In this document: in pieces, positions 50,810 to 64,000 of the stretch
How positions within the stretch are numbered: position 1 is the first letter of the stretch
Layout of the letters: the number at the start of each line of letters is the position of its first letter
From: Sitta carolinensis
Taxonomy: Eukaryota; Chordata; Aves; Passeriformes; Sittidae
Direction of reading: 5' to 3'
DNA length: 64,000 nt
Assembly (NCBI GenBank): GCA_032173965.1
Contig: JAVUNC010000006.1
Span: forward strand, 34,319,870 to 34,383,869
The notes under the pieces: generated by a model
What the model was told of the DNA's origin: nothing
Seen by the model: only the letters and a program-made list of their open reading frames with translations
Databases searched by the model: none
Position numbers and translations under genes: made by a program

Positions 50810-50920
50810 ATTCCCAGTAAGAAATGGGGAAACTGAAGCGTAGGTGCTGTGACATATCTGGCCCTAAATACAGTACAAGCCTCCTGATTTCTCATTCTGA
50901 GCATCACATTCATGGGACTC
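50810..50920 (-). repeat. Possible MIR/CORE-SINE relic
   Basis: The + strand reads ATTCCCAGTAAGAAATGGGG, AAACTGAAGCGTAGGTGC and TGTGACATATCTGGCC, followed by CAAGCCTCCTGATTT. This resembles the MIR-type stretch around GAGGAAACTGAGGCACAGAG and its continuation into a CORE-SINE. Similarity is weak and strand assignment is tentative. Confidence 0.3.
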
Positions 50921-53900
50921 ATATATAATTCTTGTGATTATTCTTTCCAGTGCTTTTGCACTGTGAAGAAAATAATTTTCCCCATAGGCATCTCCAATGT
51001 CAATCTTGTTAGGGCAGCAGTATCAGTATTTCCACTGCCTGCTCAAAGGAGCCTGTGGAGTCTTTTGTGGGTTTTGACTTGCAAATGATTGGCAGACTTT
51101 AGGAGGACTTCCCCTTATGATATTTAAATTTAGTACTGTCACTGATAGACCTCCTGTTAAAATGTAGATTATTAAATCAGTTCATCATTCATCAGTGAAA
51201 ATTATATATTTGATAGTTCTTGCCTTTGCATGCAGTTTAAGTGAAGGGATCTGTGGCAGCTCCTTGATAGCCATTCAGTTCAGCCATGTAAAATGAAGTC
51301 CTTGTATCATTCACTTTCAACACTTTTTAATATATCATTTCACTTACCTACATCTCTCTTTCTCTCAGTTTCCTTCCTTTATGGATGGTTTGTCAATGTT
51401 GCCTGGGATTTGCTCAATGAATATATTATTTCCCAAGTCATTGCAGCTGAGATGCTTGGTGCAGGAGATTATCTGGATAGCAGACTAGTTCAGAAGTACC
51501 TGAGGCATCAGTATGTTGTCTCTATGATTACTTTCTGCACTGGTTTTGAGAGCTCAGTTAAACATTGCACTGTTTTTTATTAACATACTTTTGTAGGAGA
51601 CAAAGCTAAACTACTTCTATAAATCTTTGTTTCTCATCTTACATTTTTACTTGGTAAGATAAAATTCAAGAGAAGTTAACTTCAAACCAGAACTAAATAT
51701 GAAGTATAAAGATATAGAAATTGAAAGGAAAAAGGATTACTGCTCTTATTATACAATGAGTGGTTAGTTCTTCTTAGGTGTTCTGTTCAGGTTTATGCTT
51801 TGATGTATCTTCCTACCTGGAATTGAGAATCCTATCTGGGTTTGAACAAAAAAGAATTAGGTCTTGTTTTATGTCCTTGGGGAAACTGAAGACTTTTATA
51901 GTCCCTAACTTGAACTGGTGAGCACAAATGTAACTCTGGAATGTTTATTTACGTGTAACCAGAGTCAGTTTTGGAGAACTAATGTCATAAATCTTCTTTC
52001 ACTGTTATATTTTTTGTGTGCTTATTATTGTGTAATTACCATTATATGCAATAAATACCATTTTGAGTAAGACATCTCAGGCCAGCTTTTCCCTGAAGAG
52101 GGATAATAACTCCCTGGGGAAGATCAGTTGGGTAAGAAATGGCAAACCATAACTCTGTGCTTCTGTTCTGTGATTAGTGGGAGATAAACAAGAGGGCTGC
52201 TTAATACTTTGAAATGTGTCACAATGGTTGTAAGTCCAGATGTTGAGGCTGACTGTAATTTTTTAGTAAGATGCACTTATCTGAGTCTTGGGAAATTGAG
52301 AAAACTTTCTGCATCACACTGCATTACAGCTTCTTTCTGTTATCTCTGATGTGTAGTTTATACATATGTGGCTTTTTCACACTAGCCTGAGAAATCCTGT
52401 GTTGTGGTAGATGCTGTTGTGATGCTTCAAGGAAGCTGGCTTTCAAGAAATAGCCCTTAAATTAGATTTGAAGTTGATTTTAGGAACAGCTTTTCTTTCT
52501 TAAGACCTGGTATAAAATTGAAAGAAAAAGAAATACTAGAAAAACACTGTGTTAAAATGGAACGCTCATATTCAAGAGCCATGTAACTATACATAAAGCA
52601 TTTGACCTGGAAGAAATCTTCAGCCTTTTAGTACTGCTCAGATGAACAAAGCAAAGCATTTCATTAGCAAAGCACTTACTTGGCAGAAATATGAAAACAT
52701 GAACATTGTTCATGCTGTTGAAAGCAAAGCCCTGCAAGGAGAGACACTACCCAAAACCACTTGAGCAATATAGCGTGCTTTTGTAGGCCCATTAGGATGC
52801 AGACATCTAATTATTTCTTTTTTTTTTTTTTCCTAAATACTTTGTTGAAAAATCCAAACGTTTTTAAATGCTTTCCTGTTATTCCAGAAACTAAACTTTG
52901 TAAGTGAATTTACAAATGTTTCTTTTATGGGTGTATCTGAAATTAACATGTCAGTTCCATTTTTTTCTGGGTTCTAATTAATTAGTCTTTAATCAGTGAT
53001 GCTGGTGAAATGGTTTGTTGCAACTCAGTGTGTTTAATCTTCCTCAGCCACTACTAATACACTGCTTACATCTCATACATCCAACTCACTACCTAAGATC
53101 AATATCCTTAGGAAATCAGCCATATAAAATCATTCTTTAATACCTTTGTTTCATCTGGACAGAAGGGGAAATGATGAAAAAAAAATAAAGGCTTCTGCAA
53201 ATATTGCAAAAATAGAGGCAGGAAGAAAGACTACCAAGGCTTTTTCATTATTTCAGATTTTTATTAGGTATCATCAAACACACAAGAGTGAGCATTTATA
53301 AATTCTCCACTGCAGTGATGTAAGACAGTCATTAGAAAACCAAACCAGGCTTCAATGCAGTCAGTGCTGTTAAAAGTTGACTTTTTAAAATTATTCCAGA
53401 ACGTAACATAATGTATTGTGCTACATTAGCTTAGTTAGCAGTATTACTGCATACTATAAGATGTTTAGATGAAAGAGTGAGTTGCAAGTGATATAGAGAC
53501 CTTATCTGTAAAGGGTTGTAGAAATAACAAAAAAATCATATGTATTCAACATTTCTTCTGTACAATATACAGTGTGAAAATGGCTTCAGAGCTCTAAATC
53601 TACATGGACAAAGGTGATGTTAGATAGCACTTTGAAAGAATACTTGCCATCTATTAGAAATGATCTGACATGCTAAAAGAAAGGATTTTGCCCTAGCTTC
53701 TGAATTAAAATGTCCCTGATGGTAAGTGGGTTTTGCTACCTTAAAATAAGTATTTTAAAATAAGGACACAGTTTTAAAAGTACATCCTCATTTAAAAACA
53801 AACCCCTTATTTTCTAAATGGCTGCAAGTAATAAATTAAGGCAGACAATAAATTGTCATGTGTTTTATGAATGTTCAGAAGATGTGCAGCTCTATCAGCT

Positions 53901-56782
53901 GCAAAGCCATTTCAATTACCATTTTTCCATGGTCCTTGTTACAGCTTGTCCTGACAGCTGACAAGAGCTTCCTTGGGATTCTGTCTGGTTTTTAATTTAT
54001 GGCCATTTCAAAAAGTGATAGCCACACTAGCATTGGAACAGATGGTATTGTGAGGGTCATGGGCCCACAGATTTACCAGAGGTCTATGAAATGCTGTGAC
54101 ACAAATGTAGTCTGTGATGATGCTTTGTCATATCAATTGAATGCCTAGCCACAAGTTGGTAGGTTACAGTCGCCAGAAATAACTGATTCTGATATAAAGT
54201 AGAAAACAATATAAAATGCTGTCAGATCTCTTAAAGTAATTGACACGTCAAACTTAATTTCCTTTAAAATTGTGATATGATAGTATGAGCAGCTGGTGAT
54301 CTCTGGAAAATAAATGAGGTAGCTTTAGCTTGGCCATCTAAACTCACCTCATTTGCTGCAGAATCAAAGCCTAAGCTTCAGTAATTAAGGGATGCATTAT
54401 GAGTAGATGTGGTCTTTCTGCCGTGTGGATTATATTTGATTTAATATAAGATTTATATCTGAATGTTTTTGTGAAGATAAATCCATGGATGTTTAATACA
54501 ATAGCTGGTAGGAAATGTTTGTATCTCACCTTAGACTCAGCAGCTCACTGAAGTTCCAGAATTCACACCTTCCCCACCAAATCCATGCTCTGCTGCATTT
54601 CTTATGCCATGAAAATCCCTTCCTTGAAAAGTGGAAGCTGCTACTCTGCATTTCAGCTCTTTACTCAGAGAGCATTAACTTCCCAGTTCGTTTACTCTGA
54701 TCAAATCCCAGCTTTGTGGGGGAGTGCCTTTTCTGTCTTTCTTGTTCTCCCTGCCAGCTGTGCTCCAGTGAACTAGAAAAGTGACTCAAATGGACAAGGC
54801 TCTTACACTCAGGGAAGCAGGGTTCTGGTTTATTCCAGCTGCCTATCAGCTGACAATAGTATACCAAAGGAGAGGACTGAGGGAGAAACAGCATTTGGAA
54901 TTAAATTTTCTCTGCAGATCCCAGCCTTGTGCACTAATTTATTATACAGTTTGAAAAATGTCTTTCAAGAGCCATAAACCAACCACAGAATATGATTTAA
55001 CATGCAATGTCAATCAGAGCAGTGATGGATGTCCACTTACAAAAAGTCCATAGCTGCAAGTCATATTTTGCTTCAGTCTTCAACAGAAATGTGATATTCA
55101 TCATGGATGGCAAAGGTAAAATTAGCAGTGGAAATGCAAGCATGGAAATGATGGCAAGTACTTGCTGGTGAAAGAGTATGGATGAGTTGACCAGAATTCT
55201 GCTAGAGGTAGTTGATGAAATAACTGAGGCTTCACTAAATATTACTTGATTTGTTAACAGAAAATTTTAGAATAGTTCATGCTGTACCTCTACTCAGTGA
55301 GAAGAGTTGCATGGCAAAGGCAAAGTTTGATTAAAAGTGAGATTTGGAGACCCTTCAGTGAAAGAAATAAAATAATTTTCAGAAAAGCGAGAGGGAGGCT
55401 GTGTATGGAAATGACTGGGGAGGACAAAGAGTTGGGGTAGTATTTGATCAGAGCTTCATCTCCATTGTGTATGAGTTGGCCAGGCACAATGAGACATCAT
55501 CTCGTTCCCATTATCAGCAGCATCATCTTGTCAAGAGTGTAGTGTCGCCTTTAGTTTTGTAAGCCTATAGATTTTCCTTCCCTTGTGGAATGGTGGTGTT
55601 TGTGCTCCACTGGTTGCTTTATGTACCCAGAACAGAGGCTGCCATGCTGGGGCTGGACAACAGGGCAAGAGAAGCCTCAGTGTGCACTAAGGCAGAGTTC
55701 CTCGGGTAACTTTGGTTCCTCAGGGGCTGTGGCTGTGAGTCTCTTGTGGTCCTGGGCAATGTGGCTGGATGGCAAAGGCAGCCTGCGCTCACCCTTACAC
55801 CCGCTCAGTGCCGAGGGGATGGCACGGCAGCGTGGCACTGGAAACTCGGCAGCGTTTCCTGGGAGGAGTAGGAAACTTTAATAATAATATAGGATTCTTG
55901 TAAACTCGAGAGGAATATGCATAATCCACATAAGGCTAAGTGGCATTGGCACTGGAGCAAATGAAAACAAACCAGCTAGGGAAAAATTTGGGAAGATGAT
56001 GTGAAGAGGATTTCTAGCACTTACAGGCTAAACACTGTGAAGCAAGAAATCTTGTCGTAAGGTTGTCTGTAACAACAGGGGATAGAAATGAGTGACCTAA
56101 GAGGACTCTTCTGATCTGATGTTGATTAAATGGGAAATTTAACCTTCCTTTTGCAAGTTTTGGATTAACAATTAACAATTAATCCACAAAAAAAACAGTT
56201 GAGAGAAAATGTGATAGGCTTAGATGGAATTTAATTATTAATCACCTAGAACTTAGGTGATGCTTCAGTTATGTTAATCTATTTGCTTCCAGATCAGTAC
56301 TAGAAAAAGCAGATTTGTTGAGGTACATTGACATTATTCTTAGCTCTTTAAGATTTTTTTCCCCAAAATACTTCTGTGTGAACTTCTCTCTTTAGTTGTC
56401 AGAAGCTTTTTTTTGTAGTATTCAGTATGTTCAACTTTTTCCGATTTTGTGCAGGGTAAGTCAGTATATAGGGAAGTGTTTGTTTTATTTTCCTGAAAGT
56501 GGCAGAAGCCCTTAGCCAATGGTTAGGCTCTGGCTCTTCTGACCTGTGCCTGATGGTGCACAGATGGGAGGGTGTGGGCCCTCCCTTCACACTGAAAATA
56601 GCTGTCCCTTAAAGAAGAATCTGCTGGCAGCTGTCCTGGCAGACTGGCAGGTTAACAGCTACCTACAGCTTCTGCCTTGCCTTTCAGAATCCGGGGAGAG
56701 GGGGTGCATTCCCTCTCCTGCTGGGGGTGTTCTGCACACTGCCATGAGCCAGGCCCCTTCCAGAGCAGTGTGCTGAGCCCGA

Positions 56783-56796
56783 GCAGCAGATGGCAG
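56783..56796 (+). promoter_or_regulatory. Candidate CTCF binding motif
   Basis: GCAGCAGATGGCAG matches the CTCF core consensus CCASYAGRKGGCAS at 13 of 14 positions. It lies in a GC-richer patch (56515-56830) of the last visible intron. Single motif matches occur by chance, so occupancy is inference. Confidence 0.35.
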
Positions 56797-59700
56797 TTCA
56801 CATCTACTTTGCAGGGGAGGAAGTGGTCTGTTTCCTGGGGACGCTATAAAAATATATATTTATTAATTCTGCATTAAAAATAACTTTTTCTTAGAAGCTG
56901 CTGCAGTGCCAGTGTAGTAAGGGCTGCTGTGGTGTCATAACACTTTTGAAACAGTGACATTAGTCATATCATAACATATGTATGTACATACTTTTATACG
57001 CAGAAGTCTCTTTGGCTAAGGGCAAAAGGAATAAAAAAGTGAATAATGTGCTTTAATCTATGAATTTCTGTTTTATTTTAGTAATGAAAAGATTGGTCAT
57101 CTTTTATCTAATATCACAGTTCTGACTTTTAATATTTAATACAGCATTTTTCAGAATAATTGAGAGAAATGCACATGCATAAATGCAAAAAGATACTTCA
57201 GAAGAATATCATTCACTTCTGATTCATTTTCCATAGTCTCGAAAGTTTAGTCACGTGCTAATTTCTATAGTACTGAGTGTGTACAAGCATGGACTACAAG
57301 TGCTGGCTTTCAGTACAGTGGCAATCTAGCTAAAGATCTCCAAAGCTCGATTTGAACACTCACAGTTCTACTAAGTATAAATTTTACTCACAGAGCTTAG
57401 TGCTAGACCTGCAACTCTGATTTCCTTCAATACACAAACTGTTCCTCTGACTTCAGATTGATTTCTTCATTAAGACATTTGATCAATTTCTCTAATTACT
57501 ATTTCCAGAAACCACATTCAACTAGTATGTTCAATGTGGTTGTATAGAAGAACTGTCATTAATGAAAAACAGCTTCTTGAAAATTCACTGCTTGCATTTC
57601 TAATTATTTATTCTTTAATTCTCTCTGTAATTGACCAATAGACATAAAAACATTAATTTCTTGATATAATAGTTTTGCATGGAGCACAAGCTTTCAAAAC
57701 TTGAAACCTTCAGGTGTTCTAGACTGGATTCTAGTTTTAGACAGTGGAGTAAGGACCCTGAATTCCCGGTATCCTCATTTCTTGTGAAAAATCCAGCTTT
57801 TGCTCAAATAATTGAATATTGACTCAGTGGGCTGGCTTTGAGGCTCCTCAGTTCAAAAAACTTGGTCTGAGGTTTTCTGTTTATTCTGTTTGGCACTTGT
57901 ATAATTTTTGGAGAATTTGGAGGGTTTTTCCCTCTTTTGGATATTGAAACATCTATGTTACTCCTGGGTTTTGATTAACAGAAATACTTTGCTATACTTC
58001 TGACTCTTGGACTCGATACTGAAAAAATAATGGCATCAATAACAAACAGTGCTTTGGAGTCTCTGTATGGAGCACAATGATCCAGTGGTAGACTTGGCCC
58101 TGCTTTGAACCCAGGCAGTGTTAAAATTCAGGTATATATTAGACTGATAAAGTGGCAGGATTTCTGTAGGGAACACACTGGGATGTGTTTGCATCTATGA
58201 ACTGTCTACATAGGGGAAGGGGTGAGGTATGAATGACAAAAGACAAGAACATAGCAAATTGCAGAAATTACTATGGCCCCATTTCATAAACAGCACTGGG
58301 TGAAGCTGTGATCTCCTGCACCCGTTTTCATCACAGGTGTATGTATTTTCTTCATCTGGGAAATCCTCATTTCTGGTTTGTAGGAAAGGCAAGACAATGG
58401 CGTGGCTTCAGTACTGGGAGTGGGGGAATGGAAGATATGGTGGTGCCAAGCTTCCAGATGGAGGGAGGTGATCCAGAGACCTACATACACTTCAGTGTCA
58501 CCTCATGGTGTCACACCTGGGAAGAAATGTAAAATGCTTGCACCACATGACAAGTACTCCAAGTTTAGGACTGGCCATAATCAGGACTAAGGCTATACTT
58601 AATTATTACCTTATGCCAATGGTGATGCAGTACCTGCCAGAGCTGTAGCCATCTGGCTTCTGAAGGGAGAACCATTTTGGAATTACTGTGTTGGTAGCCA
58701 CAGCATATAAAATAAGAACCTCAATGTAATTTTCAGATGGAGATGAAAAGTTAAATAAGCTCTGGAGTCACTAGCTGCTTCACTTGATCATAAGGTGTTT
58801 TATTGTTTCCAGGGTGCTCGCTGTCGTCAAATTAGTTCTTGCAATGTAGCCTGGTAGTCGTGCTATTTTTTAAAAGTTTGATAGGATGTTCACGTAAGGT
58901 GTAAATCAAAATTACAGCGGATTATTGCAAGAATATGTTGTCTTAACAGGAAAAGAAGTCCCCCAAGGGCTTCCATCTCAGTGGAAGGCTACAATCAGCA
59001 GTTTTTAAAAACAACCTCCAGTTTTAAACCTTTCTGCATTCTAGGCTGTGAGCAGTAAGGAACTAAAAGGCAAGCACATCCTTGTGGGAAGAGGTCAGTC
59101 ACTTCCAAGGGAGTTATAAGCACAGAGATGCACTCCCTACCACACGGGTTTGTTATTTCATGCTGGTGATGTGAAGTTCAGTGAGTAACAAAGCCAAAGT
59201 TGTTGTTTCAAAAATCTGTTGCCAAGCAGTAGGTTTTCTCCTAGCAACAAGTGTTTTGCAGCAGGGGAAGCAATTGGATACCTTAGAGGGTATGTTAGCA
59301 TTGGGGGAAGGGCAGAGGAGTAACAAACTGGGGCCACAGAGCACCCAGAGGGTGGGCTGGGCATGGAGGATGGCGAGGGAGGGGGCCAGGCAGAGAGGGA
59401 CCTGTGGCACCGGCGATGAGCTGGGATAGGCTCTGGGCAAAGGCGTTGGCTCAAGGCACAGGTCTGTATTTGTTCATCAGCTGCTTTATTTGGTTCAGTG
59501 AGTGATCAAATGTAGTATTATTAGCTGGTTCTAATTTAAAAAAGAAAATCCATACTGAGCTGCTAAGAAGTTTTATTTAGACCATATTTGAAGAAAGACC
59601 CTCTTTATTTTTTAAAAGAATTGCCTTGTTAGAGAAAACTAGATAAGTAGTTTTTATTTTGCATTTTGGAAAACAAATTATATACATATTGCAGTTTCTT

Positions 59701-62700
59701 TTCCAATTACAAAAGAGAAGTATGTATTATCACCTTTACTTGTAAAGGAAGTATAGTGTGCTCAGTCCAGTTGGTTTTAAACCTTGTAATGTGGCCGCTC
59801 TTCAAAATCCCTGCATTAAAATGGGATGTCTGCAGATACAGAACTGCATTTTTTATTCATTATTTTTCTGATGGAATGGCTTATTTCTAACTGATGTGCT
59901 ATGTCACAATCTTTTTGTACTTGCAGAAAATAGTTATTCACAATGACTCAAATGCATGTGCCTTTGAAAGGAGTTTATAAATGATTTCTTATGCAAAGTC
60001 ATACTTTGACTAGATGGACATGTTTCAGCACAAAGTCATCAGCTAAAATGAAAATAGGAGAGCACAGTATATAAATAATGTTCTGTTTCACTCTATGTAA
60101 GTGTAAAATATTGATTAAACTACATTTAAAATGCATATTTTTATCACAGAGGTTGGAAAGTATCAGCTGTAGAATTTTACTTACTTTCCCATGTATCATG
60201 CCAAATTCTTCTCATTTTGCCTCACTAACACTTCTGTTTCATTTATTATAGCATAACACTGTCAAGTCTCTGGTAAACCTTCAAGTTTGATAGATTTGTT
60301 TAAAAATAGAAGCCACCTTAACACTTGCAAAATAGACTGAAAAAGCAGCATGTAACAAGGGGCAGTTTTGTGATGCTAAAATTACACTGCATATGGATTT
60401 GCAATGCATACATTGCACACTGAGTTTTGTAGCTATTTATGGTCATAATCCCTGATTTTGAAGTTTTTAGATAGGATGGGGATGCTTTTAGTGTGTCCTC
60501 CTGATATCACAGCTTAAAGTTGATTATTTCTTAGACTGGGACCCACTTAAAAACAGTAAGATAGTGAAGTGGGAAAATTATTGTGAAGTTGGATGTAGTG
60601 AGTTCTTTAAATCTTTTGTAGGTTTTAAAAATTATTGTTTTCCACATCTGAATAGCTCTGTCTGCTTATACATTATCAGCTGTTAACTTACTGGGATTCA
60701 GCAGGTCATCAGCAAAACAGGCACTGTTCTTGTGTCTCCCTGCTCTTATCATTAAAAGCAAAATCAGTCCATCTTTTATTTTCATATGCTTATAATGTTT
60801 TCTTGTAGCTGTTGTTTTTGCAAGGCAAACTTTTAGCTCCGAGGGCTATTTTTTAGCTAAATAAGATTTGTATCATATAAATACAGAAGCTTTTTAGCAA
60901 ACAAGTCATGTAACAGGCCTGCCAGGAATAAATTAATATGAATATTATGCCTGGTACTACTCAAATCTCCATAGATCAGACTTCTGTAGGTCAACAGACT
61001 GCATTTCTTAAACATGGTGAGAATCTCTGACACTTTTTTGCATGTTAAGTCAGCCACGTTTCTTGTTCTTGTTCTGCCCATTTCTCCCATTTCCCAGGTT
61101 CCTTCTCTGCAGAGAGGGTTCAGCACCCTCCCTGAAAAAGGCAAGAGTGCAAATGGACTCATGATCTCAGTCCCCCTTTTTTTTCCACTTTTAAATAAAT
61201 TTCATTGCTTTTGAGAACATCTCGCACTTCTAGTCTATATTTTTCTCAGAGAAAATGAAAATATTCCTCTTGATATCAAGTGAATAAAGGTAAAAATCTC
61301 GAGTGGTGCTTCTGTTGAGACTGAGAACTGTTTATTTTACGGCACAGTGGAGAAGTAGTCAGACAGTTAAACCTTAAGGAAACCTCCCGCTCTCTTGAGA
61401 CAAAATTTTTAGTTACACTGAAGAAACCACAGTGATCTTCATAGTGTTACATTTCTACCTTTTTCCCCCATTAATGCAAATATAGTTAGCACTTTATGAT
61501 AAAGCTCTGGTTTGATGAGACATATGATGGGCAACAACTATGAGTGTAATTTTTTTCAAAGTTAGTTCCATGGAAAAGAATTTAATGTTAGCTTCTCATT
61601 TGCCTAGAAGCAAATTAAAAAGTGACCTTACTAGACTGCTCTAAATGGTGTTAATAATTTTTTTAATAGCTGTTTTTCAAAATTAAAAATTAGTTATTTA
61701 CAGAATTTTAGTCCTATGTTAATTTATCTAGATAGATGTTTTGCATTGACTGTTTGGTTAATCATTATGACAGGTTAATTTACAAAGAGAGAAAGCCCGT
61801 CTGCAGAAAAAAGATGTCTTTGCAGTAAGACTACACTACATGCTTATTTAAGCAATTATGGCTTTATACAGTTGCTTATTATATGATGTTGTTCAGGTTC
61901 TGAGTCATGATATTTTATTAATAAATAATAGTGCATTTTCTAACTGGAAATTTTATTTGAAGACTGTAATGCTCCATTTGGAAATCCAAATTCATTTGAA
62001 TGTTTTCCTTTCAAAAGATGCTTACATTTGTCTAATGAACAAATGAGCCCTGTTTGACTGAGCATTGTAAAAAATAGTCCTTGGAGAGATGTTTGGGTGA
62101 AATAAGCAAAGAATAGCAGTTTTGTATGTGGGACATGTAAAATGAAATGTAAAGGAATGACTGAGGGAGGAAACACATGTAAAATCATTGCCCAGCAAGA
62201 GGGACACTGTGGCTCCAGACTGGGTGAGGAAAGAATTGGCAAGATCTTGAAAATAACCTGTGGCAAAAGTTGGAATCGCTTTCCTCCCCATTTTGATTAA
62301 TTCCTAGAGGGTTTTGTTCTGTTAGGATGTGAAGTTTGTGTAGAACCTGTCTGTAGTGACAACAGTACCTCCCTGTCGAGGGCAGCACACAAGTGGTACA
62401 CAGTGTTGCTCTTTTTGAAGGCCCCTCTGGAGAACTCCTGGAGGCTCTTGGAATTGCAAAATCCTTTTTACTCCCAGCTCTGGCTGGGCACTGTAAAGGG
62501 CTGTTGACCTTTTCTTGAGCAGAGAGCATCCGAACTCCTCAGATCTTTGAGATCTTTGAGTACTGTTGATTATTCAAAGTGACTAGAATAAGTATCATCA
62601 GACTGGAGACATGAAGCACTAGTTTCATTGGTTGTGATGATGGCACAAAAAAGTCTCTGTTTCTTCAGAGATTCTCTTCACTTTCTGCCTGTGCCATTTC

Positions 62701-64000
62701 TCATTAGAGTTCTCTCTTGGAGTTTTTTGAGTCACAAAATCAACCCCTACAATGTAGAGATGGCTAAAAGAAAAATGAGGTTTGCCTAGAGAGTTTACAA
62801 CATACAGACATCCTAAACAGAGAGAAAGAGAAAGCCTTAACACACTTAGTGTGATTTGTCAAATCAGTGATTTGACAGGAAAAAAAATCTACCTCAAAGG
62901 AATCCCAAAATTCTCAGCAAACCAAACATGGAGTAAAATAATAAGCAACATTTGTACTGAGCTGCAAAATTAAGAAGTCTGCACACATTAGAGGCTTTTA
63001 TAACTGTGTTAGAAGCAAATGTCATGCATTTATTGTTCTTTCATGTGAAAGAGATGCAATAGCAGAGAATATCCTCCCTTCTCCTGCTGATGCCAACAGT
63101 TGTCTTAAACACCTCTGTCAAGTACTGCAGCATTCTAAAATGTACAAAGAACAAATAGATTGCCTTAGATTTCTGTAATTCCTTTGGAAATTGCGGATTT
63201 TATTATATTTGTCGAATGGATGTTTTCCTAATGACAGTTCTTGTTATTTACACAAATTATAATATAGCACTTTTTCTTATTGATTCAGATTCCAAAATCC
63301 CTCTCATATTTTATCTTTTTAAAGATTTATAGAGAGGATATACAGAAGAGGCATTCTGCTTAGGTTTTAAGGTAATGTGCCAAGTCTTAAGGTGTGAACC
63401 ATATGTCACTTAGCTACCCCTCTGTGTTTCTGCAGAGTTGATGTGCTGTTCAGGCCCATCTCCAGCTATAAAGCAAGAGACTCAACATTACTCTGCAGAT
63501 AAATGTTGTCTGTACATCTGCTGCTAAATAGGTGAAGGCCAGAACTGGTAGCTTCGAGATGTTGTTTCCATTTAGAAAGCAGAGGAATAAACGCAGTGAA
63601 GGACATGATAATTTGTGCTGATTTCTGGGAAGACTGAGAGGAGTTTTGGTTTGGGAAGGGGCTTAGTTGGGTAGGTTTTGTTGTTGTTGGTTTGGGTTTT
63701 TTTCCTGAAGAGTTAATACAGAAGGCAAGCATATGCTGACAGCTGGTAAACTGAAGTTAGTTTTCTTGGATGAGTGTTGCTGTGAGGTCACCGAAGGATA
63801 TTACTGTGTGATAGACATGCCTGCTCCTTCTGCCTGTGGTGTGTAATGCTTAATGGAGCAAAGTCAGGCAAGGACTGCAAACACTTTGAAATGTTCTGTG
63901 CCTCAGAATTTTAATGAAGTCATCCAGGAAGGTGATTTATAAACTGGACACTTACAGTGAATGACATCTGACCATCATTCTGGGAGAGTTAATGAATCAG

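Larger units (their letters stand above)
1..64000 (+). other. TTC7B: TTC7B locus, internal part of the gene
   Basis: The whole window lies within one multi-exon gene on the + strand. Nine exons with canonical AG/GT borders join in frame into 358 codons that match vertebrate TTC7B as I remember it, nearly residue for residue. The paralogue TTC7A differs strongly in the same stretch, for example around the IPEALGYVRQALQLQGDD and DSGRGSSLLDR segments. The product is a TPR alpha-solenoid that scaffolds the plasma-membrane PI4-kinase complex (PI4KA, FAM126, EFR3). Intron lengths in order are 1279, 192, 3782, 1277, 16008, 4135, 9930, 2529 and more than 23717 bases. Neither the start codon nor the stop codon is in the window. 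No other gene was recognised on either strand. Confidence 0.96.
40284..64000 (+). other. TTC7B: TTC7B last visible intron, at least 23.7 kb
   Basis: It starts with a GTGAGT donor and no acceptor-exon pair fitting the C-terminal TTC7B residues was found. It contains CR1 fragments at about 40669-41155 (minus) and 47160-47308 (plus), a 13-bp tandem duplication (40596-40621), T runs at 46375-46394 and 47927-47966, a MIR-like relic (50810-50920), GC-richer patches near 55.6-55.9, 56.5-56.85 and 59.3-59.46 kb, and a CTCF-like motif at 56783. I recognise nothing in 41156-46370, 47970-50800, 50920-55580 and 59460-64000. Confidence 0.75.

Noticed and set aside
59158..59454. Overlapping minus-strand open frames of 95 and 98 codons
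   Set aside because: Low-complexity, Pro/Ser-rich translation of a GC-richer patch, open in two frames, without domain or splice sites.
62535..62565. Short direct duplication GATCTTTGAGATCTTTGAG
   Set aside because: A single 10-bp duplication, common in intronic DNA, with no further structure.

Overview
This is vertebrate nuclear DNA, very probably from a bird and likely a songbird. It is AT-rich, almost all intronic, and carries GT-AG spliced exons. It also holds several copies of the CR1 LINE that dominates bird genomes, and one short element with a tRNA-Ile-like head and a CR1-like tail, the architecture I know from the passerine SINE TguSINE1. There are no operons, bacterial genes, CRISPR arrays or intact mobile-element genes.

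The only protein-coding gene I can support is TTC7B (tetratricopeptide repeat domain 7B) on the + strand. Nine internal coding exons are present: 78-182, 1462-1579, 1772-1829, 5612-5684, 6962-7122, 23131-23247, 27383-27480, 37411-37551 and 40081-40283. Their phases chain without a break, giving 1,074 nt or 358 codons. From memory of the human protein (about 843 residues), this is roughly residues 413-770. The start codon and N-terminal half lie before the window. The last coding part, about 73 residues, was not found and should lie after position 64000, so the final visible intron is longer than 23.7 kb. TTC7 proteins are alpha-solenoid scaffolds that hold PI4KA with FAM126 and EFR3 at the plasma membrane to make PI4P.

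Layout: 1-7122 holds five closely spaced exons, with one CR1 copy at about 3.1-3.65 kb. 7123-23130 is a 16 kb intron. It has a tRNA-Glu-like relic (10.7 kb), an ancient CR1 (16.8-17.2 kb) and the most unusual feature of the window: a 39-bp minisatellite of about 26 units (20,981-21,970) inside a probable minus-strand LTR-type retroelement, next to a CpG-rich block (22.04-22.2 kb). 23131-40283 holds the other four exons, an ancient CR1 just downstream of one exon, a perfect 13-bp-arm hairpin and the SINE. 40284-64000 is the start of the long last intron, with two more CR1 fragments, a 40-base T tract, a possible MIR-like relic, GC-richer patches and one CTCF-like motif.

I see no convincing new gene system. 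The long open frames at 20.87-22.4 kb come from a stop-free tandem repeat. All identifications were made by reading and remembered family sequences, not by database search.
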